This document shows, piece by piece, positions 1-7,507 of a stretch of 22,509 bases of DNA. The DNA lies in the NCBI GenBank assembly GCA_027067035.1, contig JAMOMO010000465.1, positions 1-22,509 of the forward strand. The letters are read 5' to 3'. Source of the stretch: Desulfobulbaceae bacterium. GTDB lineage: Bacteria; Desulfobacterota; Desulfobulbia; Desulfobulbales; Desulfocapsaceae. How positions within the stretch are numbered: the first letter of the stretch is position 1; each line of letters opens with the position of its first letter. The position numbers and the translations under genes are program-made. The notes beneath the pieces are model-generated. The model had not been told where the DNA came from. It did not search any database and worked only from the letters and a program-made list of their open reading frames with translations.

Positions 1-709
1 CTGGAATATTGAAATATTCTGTGATGCCGCCGCCGGTTTTTCCGAGAACATACATGGAATGGCACTCATCAACCATGAGATGTGCATTATATTTTTTACA
101 TAATGCAGCGATCTGTGGAATGTCTGCTGTTTCTCCGGACATGCTGAAAATGGCATCAGTGATAACAAGTTTTCTTGAAGAGTCAGGGAGTTCAGCAAGA
201 ATTTTTTTCAGCCGGTTCAGGTTGTTGTGAGGATATCGTATTAATTTGGCACCTGAGTATCTGGCGCCGTCCACCATGGAGGCGTGGTTCATTTTGTCGC
301 AGAGGATGTGGTCTCTTTTCCGGACAAGACAGGCGATGGTGGATACATTTGCCAGGTAGCCGCTGGTGTAGACAATGGCGTCTTCTTTCTGGTGAACAGC
401 TGCTATTTTCTTTTCGAGTCTGGAGTGGAGTTCTGTGCTGCCGGCCAGGAAGCGGGATCCGCTCATTCCCGTTCCAAAGCGCTGAATTGCATCCATGGCA
501 GCCTGGCTGATTTCCGGACGCATGTTGAGGCCGAGGTAGGAATAGCCACCCAGCATGAGCATTTTTCTGCCGTTGGACAGAACCCAGCCGTCACCCAGTT
601 CTTTGCTTATTTCCTTAAACCATGTATAGACACCTGCCGCCTTTCCTCCTTCCACATCCCATACGGTGTCAGGCGGGAAGGGAGGGGGATTGTTTTTTAT
701 CTGGTTCAT
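1..709 (-). CDS. alpha-oxoamine synthase, serine palmitoyltransferase-like (partial, 3' end off window)
   Basis: PLP enzyme that would condense an amino acid with an acyl-CoA thioester, with decarboxylation. Seen: the minus frame is open for 236 codons from ATG at 709 (MNQIKNNPPPF...) to the left edge. Motifs in order are LMLGGYSYLGL (about 51-61), GTGMSGSRFLAG (about 79-90), a YTSGYLANV segment, NHASMVDG, a FSMSGE segment, and VDECHSM just before the edge. Known: this order is typical of the AONS/KBL/SPT family, and the GTG-x-SGSRFL form resembles the SPT-like branch more than KBL (GFGMASVRF). The PLP lysine lies beyond the window, so activity cannot be confirmed. The ATG has no good Shine-Dalgarno; upstream the frame offers only TTG at 745. 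It diverges from the exporter gene at 1062. Alternatives are glycine C-acetyltransferase, BioF, or a CqsA-like signal synthase. Confidence 0.82.
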   Translation of the reverse strand, partial: MNQIKNNPPPFPPDTVWDVEGGKAAGVYTWFKEISKELGDGWVLSNGRKMLMLGGYSYLGLNMRPEISQAAMDAIQRFGTGMSGSRFLAGSTELHSRLEKKIAAVHQKEDAIVYTSGYLANVSTIACLVRKRDHILCDKMNHASMVDGARYSGAKLIRYPHNNLNRLKKILAELPDSSRKLVITDAIFSMSGETADIPQIAALCKKYNAHLMVDECHSMYVLGKTGGGITEYFNIP

Positions 710-858
710 TGGAGCAAAGACTTGTGAAAATGATGAGGTTAACAAAATAATGGATGTGTGAACTGACTCTAATCAATGGGGAAGTTTAACATGGATTTGT
801 GAAATATTTTAATACTTTTTAGCCCTTTTGCATTTTCCGATTCTCTGATCTTTGTGAA

Positions 859-886
859 TTGCCTGAACGCCTTGAAATCATATGAT
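859..886 (+). promoter_or_regulatory. candidate sigma-70 promoter of the exporter operon
   Basis: TTGCCT (859-864), a 16-base spacer, then TATGAT (881-886), a 5/6 match to the -10 consensus. Transcription would start near 893 and give a leader of about 170 bases. This was found by eye in an A+T-moderate region, so a chance match is possible. Confidence 0.35.
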
Positions 887-993
887 GGTCATCGGAACAG
901 CAGCTTTGGAGCAGGGGGCGGGGAAGTGAAATATTGATTTTATGGGTTCTCTGGGGTAAGTCAGGGAGGCAATGTTGTGATGCCCGAGTGTGG

Positions 994-1020
994 ATTGTCC
1001 GGGTGAAGAGCCCGGATGGT
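994..1020 (+). promoter_or_regulatory. hairpin in the exporter leader
   Basis: ATTGTCCGGG (994-1003) can pair with CCCGGATGGT (1011-1020): six Watson-Crick pairs at the top of the stem, then three G-U pairs and one A-U, around a 7-base loop. A TTTTT run follows at 1028-1032, seven bases past the stem, so it is a poor intrinsic terminator but could be an attenuator or a leader structure. A smaller GGCA/TGCC stem lies just upstream. Confidence 0.35.
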
Positions 1021-1061
1021 GTGGCTGTTTTTGTGTTCAGTGAGGAATAAAAAGTCTGATA

Positions 1062-1703
1062 ATGTCTGCTGTTACTCTGTTGCCGGTGAATTTACTGGCA
1101 GTTTTTATACCGACATTCTTCTTTGTCTCCGCCACTCCCGGCATGTGTATGACTCTGTCCATGACCCTTGGTATGACCGTGGGGGTCAAACGTGCTCTCT
1201 GGATGATGGCCGGAGAACTGGTCGGGGTCGGGATAGTGGTTGTGTTGTCCATGGTTGGAGTGACGACCATACTGTTGAAGTACCCTTCTTTTTTCACTCT
1301 GTTCAAGTGGGGTGGAGGTCTGTACCTGTTTTATGTCGGTATCGGGATGTGGCGTTCCCGGGGCCGTCTGGCACTCAGTGAGGAGGGGTCTTCGAAAAGG
1401 GGACCTGTCAGCGGGCGCTCCCTTGCCACGCAGGGTTTTGTTACCGCCATTGCCAATCCCAAAGGCTGGGCCTTTTTCATTGCCCTGCTGCCTCCTTTTC
1501 TGGATCAGTCACTGCCGCTGGCACCCCAGTTGTCGGTGCTCCTGGTGCTGATACTGCTGCTGGAGTTTATCTGTCTGCTACTGTATGCCACAGGTGGACA
1601 GTCATTGGCGCACCTGCTGCGAAAGAGCAGCAATGTGCGGATGATGAATCGATTTTCAGGTACATTGATGATGGGAGTGGCCCTGTGGCTGGTACTGGGC
1701 TGA
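1062..1703 (+). CDS. LysE/RhtB-family amino-acid exporter
   Basis: Predicted inner-membrane exporter of amino acids or derivatives. Seen: 213 residues, mostly hydrophobic, with about five or six membrane segments. The N-terminal segment carries SATPGMCMTLSMTLG, matching the family's S-P-G-P-N/D-type opening; FKWGGGLYLFYVGI ends the first half, and the second half begins with AIANPKGWAFFIALLPPF, where N-P-K is the family's repeat-2 signature. Length is normal for PF01810 proteins. GAGGAA at 1042-1047 precedes the ATG at a long 14-base spacing. The threonine aldolase gene begins 48 bases downstream, suggesting one operon; that neighbour makes threonine, glycine or a related amino acid a reasonable substrate guess, but the sequence does not fix it. 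Confidence 0.88.
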   Translation: MSAVTLLPVNLLAVFIPTFFFVSATPGMCMTLSMTLGMTVGVKRALWMMAGELVGVGIVVVLSMVGVTTILLKYPSFFTLFKWGGGLYLFYVGIGMWRSRGRLALSEEGSSKRGPVSGRSLATQGFVTAIANPKGWAFFIALLPPFLDQSLPLAPQLSVLLVLILLLEFICLLLYATGGQSLAHLLRKSSNVRMMNRFSGTLMMGVALWLVLG

Positions 1704-1751
1704 TCCCTTTTTATTGGAAAAGAGCAGATAACAATCCAATCAGGAAAATAT

Positions 1752-2825
1752 ATGCAGTTTGGCAGTGATAATCAGACCGGGGCATCCCCCCGGATATTGG
1801 AAATGCTTGTTCAGGCAAATGATGGCTTTACCCACGGCTATGGTGATGATCAATGGTGCGGGCGGGCGACATCTGAGCTGGAAAAATTCTTCGGCTGTAC
1901 TCTGGAGGTCTTTTTTGTGGCCACCGGCACTGCCGCAAACTCCCTGGCGCTGTCATGTCTTATGGAGCCGTGGGAAACAGTACTCTGTCATCATCAGGCC
2001 CATATTGTTCAGGATGAGTCAACGGCACCTGAGTTCTTTTCCGGCGGGGGCCGCATTGTCCCGATCAGCAGGAGGGCAGGAAAACTGCAGGTTCACCATC
2101 TGCAGCGCTACTTTAAGGTCCAGGGAAATGAGCCGCCTCATACGGTTCGTACCGCTGCGCTGAGTCTTACCCAGACCAGTGAGGCCGGACTGGTCTATAC
2201 CCCCGAAGAGCTTTCCATACTCTGCAGATCCGCCCATGAACATGATCTGCATGTGCATATGGATGGTGCCCGGTTTGCGACCGCCCTGGCCGCCCTCGGA
2301 TGCACTCCGGCCGATATCACCTGGAAGGCAGGTGTTGATGTGCTCTCCCTTGGCGCCACCAAGTGCGGGGCACTTGCTGCAGAGGCGGTGGTATTTTTTA
2401 AGCCGGATCTCGCAGCATCCTTTATCCACCGGAGAAAGCGCAGTGGCCACCTTGTTTCCAAGGGACGGCTCTTCGGGGCTCAGTTTGTGGCATGGCTCAG
2501 GGATGATCACTGGCTTGATCTGGCAAGACACGCCAATGCCCAGGCGAAGAAACTGCTTGAAAGGCTGTCCCGGTTTTCTGCGGTGAGCCTGCAGTGGCCC
2601 TGTGATGCCAATGAGATCTTTGTCACCATGCCCGTCGGGCTTTCAGCGTTTCTCCATGACAGCGGTGCAGAGTTTTACGAATGGCCCCATCACGGCCTGC
2701 CTGCCGGGGTGAATCTCTCAGATGATGAGGTCTTTGTCCGTCTGGTAACCTCTTTTGTGACCAGTGACGAACAGATTGAGCAGTTCTGCGGGTTGATCGC
2801 TGAATTTTTTTTGAATCAGGAGTAA
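1752..2825 (+). CDS. ltaE: low-specificity L-threonine aldolase
   Basis: PLP-dependent cytosolic lyase splitting threonine or allo-threonine to glycine and acetaldehyde, and other beta-hydroxy amino acids. Seen: 357 residues; N-terminal FGSDNQTGASPRILEML, then THGYGDDQW (about 28-35), the ATGTAAN segment (57-63), HMDGARF (169-175) with the Asp expected to contact the PLP ring nitrogen, and SLGATKCG (199-206) with Lys204 as the expected Schiff-base lysine. This is the beta-eliminating lyase/threonine aldolase layout (PF01212). An AGGA Shine-Dalgarno at 1742-1745 sits 6 bases before the ATG. The gene lies between an amino-acid exporter and an acetyltransferase. Substrate stereospecificity (L or L-allo) cannot be read from the sequence. 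Confidence 0.9.
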   Translation: MQFGSDNQTGASPRILEMLVQANDGFTHGYGDDQWCGRATSELEKFFGCTLEVFFVATGTAANSLALSCLMEPWETVLCHHQAHIVQDESTAPEFFSGGGRIVPISRRAGKLQVHHLQRYFKVQGNEPPHTVRTAALSLTQTSEAGLVYTPEELSILCRSAHEHDLHVHMDGARFATALAALGCTPADITWKAGVDVLSLGATKCGALAAEAVVFFKPDLAASFIHRRKRSGHLVSKGRLFGAQFVAWLRDDHWLDLARHANAQAKKLLERLSRFSAVSLQWPCDANEIFVTMPVGLSAFLHDSGAEFYEWPHHGLPAGVNLSDDEVFVRLVTSFVTSDEQIEQFCGLIAEFFLNQE

Positions 2826-2830
2826 AGAAA

Positions 2831-3322
2831 ATGGCAGATTTAAGCATTCGGGAGGCAACTGCCCGGGATGCCGGGACCATACTCGGTTTTATCACTGAGC
2901 TTGCAATTTATGAGAAGGCGGAACATGAAGTTCTGGCAACCGAGGAGGATATCTGTAACTCTCTCTTTGGAGAGAACAGTTCGGCCCACGGTCTGATCTG
3001 TTCTCTGGACGGTGAAGCCGTGGGTTTTGCCATCTATTTTTTCAACTATTCCACCTGGCTGGGAAAACCGGGCCTTTATCTGGAGGATCTCTATGTCCGG
3101 CCGGAACAGCGCGGCGGGGGAACAGGGACCGAGATTCTGAAACACCTGGCGGGCATTGCCGTTGCCAGGGGCTGTGGTCGTTTTGAGTGGAGTGTTCTGG
3201 ACTGGAATGAGCCAGCCATCAAATTTTATGAATCCCTCGGGGCAAAACCGCAGGATGAGTGGATCGTCTACCGTCTGACGGGCAAGGCACTGACCGATCT
3301 CGCTGCCGGTTCAGTTTCATAG
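2831..3322 (+). CDS. GNAT N-acetyltransferase, SSAT-like
   Basis: Predicted acetyl-CoA-dependent N-acetyltransferase. Seen: 163 residues with GNAT motif A as LYLEDLYVRPEQRGGGTG (about 82-99; Q/R-x-x-G-x-G/A acetyl-CoA loop at 93-98) and motif B as DWNEPAIKFYESLGA (124-138). The spacing, the AIYFFNYSTWLGK segment and the W-N-E-P-A-I-x-F-Y motif resemble the spermidine/spermine or thialysine N1-acetyltransferase group (SSAT1/SSAT2-like) more than ribosomal-protein acetyltransferases. An AGGAG (2818-2822) overlapping the aldolase stop gives an 8-base spacing to ATG, with only 5 bases between genes, so translation is probably coupled. Substrate could be a polyamine, thialysine or another amino acid; not determined. 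Confidence 0.85.
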   Translation: MADLSIREATARDAGTILGFITELAIYEKAEHEVLATEEDICNSLFGENSSAHGLICSLDGEAVGFAIYFFNYSTWLGKPGLYLEDLYVRPEQRGGGTGTEILKHLAGIAVARGCGRFEWSVLDWNEPAIKFYESLGAKPQDEWIVYRLTGKALTDLAAGSVS

Positions 3323-3332
3323 ACAATGTGTT

Positions 3333-4298
3333 CTACAGGCCGGAACAGGCATCTTCCGGCAGTGGGGTACCCGGCACTTCATGAAGGTTGGAGACCTGGA
3401 ACTTCTGGAGATCCAGCTGGTCATCCTTGTCTCTCAGGTGAAAAAGAGCTGTGGCTCCGTAAAATGATGCCCACTGGGAAAAGGTGCTCAAAGGGCCGAA
3501 GATCCAGTCGCATTCTGCCATGGCGTGCATGTCCTCCGTCGGAGTTCCCGGTCCGGCGCTCACGGATAATCCGGGGAAGTCGTCTTTGGAGAAGGCCTCA
3601 TCACTGCAGAGCAGAAAGGCAACACGTTGCTGCGGGAAGAGCCCTTCCATCTGCTGCATCCATTGTGCGTAGCGGGATTTACTGAAAAAGTATTTTCCCT
3701 GCTGCCACCTGCGATAATCTCCACGGCGCATGTGAACCGCCACCACAATATCGGCATCCTTTCGTAAGTCCTCCACGGCATCTCGTGCCACTTTTTCTAT
3801 CTCCGGGATGGGCCTGAAGTATGTGCGGATGCGCTCCGCGTGTTTTTTCACCAGATTCGGGGCACGGAATTTCCATCCGTTTGCAAAGACAATATCAGCA
3901 CGGTTGATTGCATCAATGATTTCCGGGCTTTCAAGGGATATGATGACGGGGAGGCCCTTCTCCTCACGCAGTGTGAAGATGGAGTTTTTTCCGATATCCA
4001 GGCGTTCAATCAGGCTGCTGAGGGCGCGGGTGCCATGGAAAAATATCCGTGTGCCGCGGATGATGCCGGATGCACCGGGGATCCGGTCCCAGATACTTTT
4101 CCTGCCGGAGGCCGGGTAGCGGCAGTAGATATCTCTTCCGGTGTTTACAAATAATTGTGCATAGGAGTGAAAGGGGCAGTTGACAATGGTGCAGCCCAAC
4201 TCCTCTGCAAGGGCGGCAAAGTTGGCAAACAGTACCAGCCTGTTACCCATCCTGCCGCAGCGGTTGACCAGGACAATTTTTTTTTTATTTTCAGTCAT
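3333..4298 (-). CDS. glycosyltransferase, GT11-type fucosyltransferase-like
   Basis: Predicted GDP-sugar-dependent glycosyltransferase, possibly a fucosyltransferase acting on envelope glycans. Seen: 321 residues, no signal peptide or membrane segment. The N-terminus has CGRMGNRLVLFANFAALA (14-31), comparable to the G-G-L-G-N-Q-x-F-Q-Y opening of alpha-1,2-fucosyltransferases. VHMRRGDYRRW (188-198) matches the H-x-R-R-G-D-Y motif shared by alpha-1,2/1,6-fucosyltransferases and linked to GDP-fucose binding. AECDWIFGPLSTFSQWASFYG (261-281) matches the acidic and S-T-F-S-x-W region near the C-terminus. Start at ATG 4298, without an evident Shine-Dalgarno. Codons 4-8 contain a run of ten A. It follows the WYL regulator by 36 bases on the same strand and may be the last gene of the lptA operon. 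Acceptor and sugar are unknown. Confidence 0.65.
   Translation of the reverse strand: MTENKKKIVLVNRCGRMGNRLVLFANFAALAEELGCTIVNCPFHSYAQLFVNTGRDIYCRYPASGRKSIWDRIPGASGIIRGTRIFFHGTRALSSLIERLDIGKNSIFTLREEKGLPVIISLESPEIIDAINRADIVFANGWKFRAPNLVKKHAERIRTYFRPIPEIEKVARDAVEDLRKDADIVVAVHMRRGDYRRWQQGKYFFSKSRYAQWMQQMEGLFPQQRVAFLLCSDEAFSKDDFPGLSVSAGPGTPTEDMHAMAECDWIFGPLSTFSQWASFYGATALFHLRDKDDQLDLQKFQVSNLHEVPGTPLPEDACSGL
3339..3360. terminator. hairpin at convergent gene ends (possible bidirectional terminator)
   Basis: Perfect 7-base inverted repeat GCCGGAA (3339-3345) / TTCCGGC (3354-3360) with an 8-base loop, 16 bases after the acetyltransferase stop. It lies inside the last codons of the convergent glycosyltransferase gene. 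Neither side has a T run, so it is not a classic intrinsic terminator; it may pause polymerase or protect the 3' end. Confidence 0.35.
4277..4286 (-). repeat. A10 homopolymer in the glycosyltransferase 5' coding end
   Basis: On the coding strand ten consecutive A span the codons for Lys5-Lys7 and the first base of Ile8 of the glycosyltransferase. Slippage by one base at replication or transcription would shift the frame almost at the start. Homopolymers at the 5' end of surface-glycan transferases are known phase-variation sites in other bacteria; here it is only a candidate. Confidence 0.7.
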
Positions 4299-4334
4299 AA
4301 TGGTGTATTGCGGAGCATCTGTTTGTGCCGCTCG

Positions 4335-5273
4335 TCAGGGTTTCTGGTAACAGAGGGCCATTCGGCCGATCTCTGCAGCAAGCTGTTGCCGCAGGGATTC
4401 CGGGGCAAGCACTGTGGCCATTGAGCCGTACTGAAGGATCTTCATGCTGATCTCCCGGGCATCATTCACCGGCAGGGAGAGGATGATGCCGTCCTCCTGT
4501 TCTTCAATATGCTGCTTCTCATGCCAGAACTGGCGTTTCACCATTTCAGCTGCTGTTCCGGTGAAGGCGATTCGTGCATGGTAGGCGATCTCCCCGGTGA
4601 AGATGCCAAAGGCGTCATCAAGAAAAGATTTCGCCGCCCGATGCCTGTGGCCGCAGCGTTTTCTGCCGCACGTGGCCTGCTCCATCCGGGCCATATGAAA
4701 GAGACGGTGGCTTTTGCGCAGAAAGCAGTATGCCAGAAGGTACCAGCGACCCTGGTAGTTGATAAGGCGCTGTGGCTCCAGGGTTCTGCTGCTGCTTTTT
4801 CCCTGGGCCGAGCAGTATTCGACTTCAAGGAGACGATCTTTCAGTACCGCCTCAACAATGGTTTCAAAGATGCTGGCCGAAAGTGTCTCAACCTCTATCC
4901 ACTGGCAGAGCACATTCTCCATCAGTCTCTCATAACCGGGGGCGATAAGCCTGCTCAGCCGACGCTCAAGTTTTTTCATCTCCGGAAGACTGCCGAGCCC
5001 GGCCTCGTCTGCCATTTTATTCAGCAGGCCCATGAGGAAGAGAATCTTCGGGCTGTCTTCAAAGGGCAGGGAGAAATCCTCATCCGTGTAGTAGAAACCC
5101 TTGCGGCTGGAGTTGAACTTTATGGGTGCCAGCAGACGATCCCGCATGTAGCTGATATCGCGATGGGCCGTGGCGCGGGAGAGTTCAAATTCCTCCATAA
5201 GTGTCTGAGCGTTGGGAAAGCTGTTGGCCTTCAATCTCTGATGAAAGGCGTAGATGCGTTCGAGTTGGCTCAT
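4335..5273 (-). CDS. WYL-domain transcriptional regulator (YafY/DeoR-like)
   Basis: Predicted DNA-binding regulator with a ligand-sensing domain. Seen: 312 residues. An N-terminal winged helix-turn-helix (about 1-62) opens with MSQLERIYAFHQRLKAN and contains LMEEFELSRATAHRDISYMRD (25-45), the HTH_11/DeoR pattern. A linker follows, then a WYL domain (about 132-200) with NYQGRWYLLAYC (172-183) and a conserved-looking HxAR stretch (193-196), and a C-terminal WCX-like extension to 312. WYL domains are known or proposed to bind nucleic-acid-derived ligands and often control stress or defence genes. It begins 32 bases after rpoN on the same strand, with no obvious Shine-Dalgarno, so it is likely co-transcribed with lptA-lptB-rpoN. 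A short stretch, ERKRCG-like with RKRCGHRHR (about 204-212), is unusually basic. Confidence 0.85.
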   Translation of the reverse strand: MSQLERIYAFHQRLKANSFPNAQTLMEEFELSRATAHRDISYMRDRLLAPIKFNSSRKGFYYTDEDFSLPFEDSPKILFLMGLLNKMADEAGLGSLPEMKKLERRLSRLIAPGYERLMENVLCQWIEVETLSASIFETIVEAVLKDRLLEVEYCSAQGKSSSRTLEPQRLINYQGRWYLLAYCFLRKSHRLFHMARMEQATCGRKRCGHRHRAAKSFLDDAFGIFTGEIAYHARIAFTGTAAEMVKRQFWHEKQHIEEQEDGIILSLPVNDAREISMKILQYGSMATVLAPESLRQQLAAEIGRMALCYQKP

Positions 5274-5305
5274 GGTTTCATGGAGTGGAAATGGCCGGAG
5301 AAACG

Positions 5306-6763
5306 TTATCTGGCTTTACGGCGATGCTTTACGGGGAGGATTTTGAGTTGTTCTCTGTATTTGGCAACAGTTCGGCGGGCAATCTTGATGTTGTTCTCTC
5401 CGAGTTTGAGTGAGATGGCGTTGTCGCTGAGGGGTTTGAAGGGGTCTTCCTCCTGGATCATTTTACGGATTCGTTCCCGAATGGATTCCGCGGCCAGGGC
5501 CTCTTCACCCTGTCGCGGAATGGCCGTTGAGAAAAAGTATTTCAGTTCATAAATCCCAAGGGGTGTGTGTACGTACTTGTTTGAGGTTACCCGGCTGATG
5601 GTGGATTCATGCATCTCAATATCTTCTGCCACATCCCGCAGGATAAGGGGCTTGAGGTGAGTTGCACCATGTTCAAAAAATTCACGCTGAAACTTGAGGA
5701 TGCTCTCCATTACTTTGAAGATGGTGCGCTGTCGCTGGTGCAGGGATTTGATGAACCAGCCGGCATCTTTGAGTTTTTCCCGGATATAGGCCTTTGACTT
5801 TTTCTCTATTTCCCCCTCTTCCGACTGCAGAAGCTCCTGGAGCTGGGACGAGAGTTTCAGGTTCGGGATGTCCTCTTCATTGAGGTGGATGACAAATTCT
5901 CCGTCAATTTTTCTGACATAGACGTCCGGCACAACATAATTGGTGGTCTCATTGCTGTAGGGCAGTCCCGGATAGGGGGTGAGTTCCGAGGTGATGAACT
6001 CGATGGCCTTGATCACTTCGTTTCGTTTGCGCCCTGTGGCCTGGCAGATGGCCTTGTAGTTACGGGTCTGCATGAGGTTGAGGTGGTCTTTGGCAATGGT
6101 CGCTGCAAGGGAATCCTCCATACCCATCCGTTCCAGCTGCAGATAAAGTGACTCGCTGACATCACGGGCGGCAATGCCGGGTGGATCAAGGTCCTGGATT
6201 ACCTCAAGGATGTATTCGGCCGAATCATGATCACACTTGGTGGACTCCATGACGTCTTCGAGGCTGCATTCGAGAAAACCGTAACGATTGAGATTGCCAG
6301 CAATAAAAAGGGCGATATCCCACTCCTCGGGATCAAGTTCCGAGTGGGCAAGCTGCCACTGGAGGTAGGCAAGCAGTCCGGGTTTTTCGGAGATAAAGTC
6401 AAACTGGCTGGGTGCGTCTGCCGCCGGGGTCTCATGGGAGAAGGAAACATTGCTGTCAAAGGTGTTGGCGTAGTCTTCCCAGTTTGTTTCCGGGATAACA
6501 TCTTCCGCCCTGACCTGCTCGGTGTGGTCCTGTTCCTTGTCAGCGGTTTTCTGCTCAATGGTGGAGGAGAGACTCTGCGGGTTTTCGAGGGTCTCCTGGA
6601 TACTCACATCTTCTTCAAGTCCGGGATTCTGCTCAATCTCCGCCTGGAGTGCGTCGCCGAGTTCGAGCCGGTTCATCTGCAGCAGCTTGATGGCAAGACG
6701 CAGCTGGGGCGTCATTACCAGTTTCTGGGACAGCTTGAGTTGTTGTCTGAGTTCGAGGGCCAT
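5306..6763 (-). CDS. rpoN: RNA polymerase sigma-54 factor
   Basis: Directs RNA polymerase to -24/-12 promoters and needs an AAA+ enhancer-binding activator. Seen: 485 residues. Region I opens with a Gln/Leu-rich segment (MALELRQQLKLSQKLVMTPQ, then L-x-x-A-I-K-L-L-Q-M). An acidic region II follows (about 50-115, rich in E, D and Q). The core-binding and DNA-binding regions follow, with a helix-turn-helix around DVAEDIEMHESTISRVTSNKY, and the RpoN box ARRTVAKYRE at 462-471 near the C-terminus. All hallmark parts are present, at the usual length. It begins 17 bases after the lptB stop; the Shine-Dalgarno is weak. The lptA-lptB-rpoN order is widespread in proteobacteria, but the next gene here is a WYL regulator rather than the hibernation factor hpf. 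Confidence 0.97.
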   Translation of the reverse strand: MALELRQQLKLSQKLVMTPQLRLAIKLLQMNRLELGDALQAEIEQNPGLEEDVSIQETLENPQSLSSTIEQKTADKEQDHTEQVRAEDVIPETNWEDYANTFDSNVSFSHETPAADAPSQFDFISEKPGLLAYLQWQLAHSELDPEEWDIALFIAGNLNRYGFLECSLEDVMESTKCDHDSAEYILEVIQDLDPPGIAARDVSESLYLQLERMGMEDSLAATIAKDHLNLMQTRNYKAICQATGRKRNEVIKAIEFITSELTPYPGLPYSNETTNYVVPDVYVRKIDGEFVIHLNEEDIPNLKLSSQLQELLQSEEGEIEKKSKAYIREKLKDAGWFIKSLHQRQRTIFKVMESILKFQREFFEHGATHLKPLILRDVAEDIEMHESTISRVTSNKYVHTPLGIYELKYFFSTAIPRQGEEALAAESIRERIRKMIQEEDPFKPLSDNAISLKLGENNIKIARRTVAKYREQLKILPVKHRRKAR

Positions 6764-6780
6764 ATCTGATTACTTACAAA

Positions 6781-7503
6781 TCACATTGAGAAGTTTTCGC
6801 CCAGGTACATTTTCCGGGCAACTTCACTTTCAATGATATCATCTGCAACTCCACTGGTCAAAATTTGTCCAGCATTCATGATATAGGCAAAATCACAGAC
6901 CTGGAGAGTTTCGCGAACGTTATGGTCTGAGATCAGTACACCCAGGCCTTTATCTTTCAGGGCAATGATGATCTTCTGCAGGTCGGCAACAGCCAGGGGG
7001 TCGATGCCGGCAAAGGGCTCATCGAGAAGGATAAAGTCCGGCCGGGTGGCGAGAGCCCGCATGATCTCAACCCGCCTTCTCTCACCACCTGAGAGGGCAT
7101 GGCCCTTGTTCTCGCGCAGGTATTCGATTTTCAGATCCGCCATCAACTCGTCGATGCGGTTGTTTATCTCATTTTTTGTCAGTCCCAGAGGTTCGAGTAC
7201 GATGCGGACATTTTCTTCAACGGTGAGTTTCTTGAAGACAGAGGGTTCCTGAGCCAGGTAGGAGATGCCCTTCTGGGCCCGTTTGTGGATGGGCAGCCTG
7301 GTGATGTCTTCGCCGTTGAGAAGGATCCGGCCTTCATCGGGACGGATAAATCCGGCAATGGAGTAGAACGATGTGGTCTTGCCTGCGCCATTGGGTCCCA
7401 GAAGGCCCACGACAACACCGGTGTTTACCGTCAGGCTGACACCGTCAACAACGGTGCGGCTCCGGTAGCGTTTAACAATTTTGTCGGTTTCCAGCTTGGC
7501 CAT
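6781..7503 (-). CDS. lptB: LPS export ABC transporter ATP-binding protein
   Basis: Cytoplasmic ATPase of the Lpt machine that, with LptF/LptG, extracts lipopolysaccharide from the inner membrane. Seen: 240 residues from MAKLETDKIVKRY. Walker A GPNGAGKT (36-43), Q-loop Gln85 in LAQEPS, ABC signature LSGGERRR (137-144), Walker B FILLDEPFAGID (157-168) and switch His194 in SDHNVRETL. An open frame extends 31 codons upstream to 7596, but that part overlaps lptA and gives a low-complexity Pro-rich peptide, so ATG 7503 is chosen; it gives the family's normal length of about 240. The ATG lies 4 bases after the lptA stop and lacks its own Shine-Dalgarno, consistent with translational coupling. Confidence 0.96.
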   Translation of the reverse strand: MAKLETDKIVKRYRSRTVVDGVSLTVNTGVVVGLLGPNGAGKTTSFYSIAGFIRPDEGRILLNGEDITRLPIHKRAQKGISYLAQEPSVFKKLTVEENVRIVLEPLGLTKNEINNRIDELMADLKIEYLRENKGHALSGGERRRVEIMRALATRPDFILLDEPFAGIDPLAVADLQKIIIALKDKGLGVLISDHNVRETLQVCDFAYIMNAGQILTSGVADDIIESEVARKMYLGENFSM

Positions 7504-7507
7504 GTTC

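Larger units (their letters stand above)
710..1061. other. 352-base divergent intergenic region
   Basis: No convincing coding frame is visible. The left half is A+T rich and should hold the promoter of the minus-strand oxoamine synthase; the best match there is weak (a TTGATT-like -35 with a CATTAT-like -10). The right half is G-rich and would form a leader of about 170 bases for the exporter gene, with a candidate promoter at 859-886 and a hairpin at 994-1020. A GAGGAA Shine-Dalgarno lies at 1042-1047, 14 bases before the exporter ATG, which is rather far. Confidence 0.6.

Noticed and set aside
284..727. Plus-strand frame of 147 codons at the left edge
   Set aside because: It overlaps the oxoamine synthase, whose minus-strand motifs are unmistakable.
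4509..5552. Long plus-strand frame (347 codons) over the WYL regulator and the rpoN 3' end
   Set aside because: It is antisense to two well-supported genes and its translation shows no domain; treated as a shadow.
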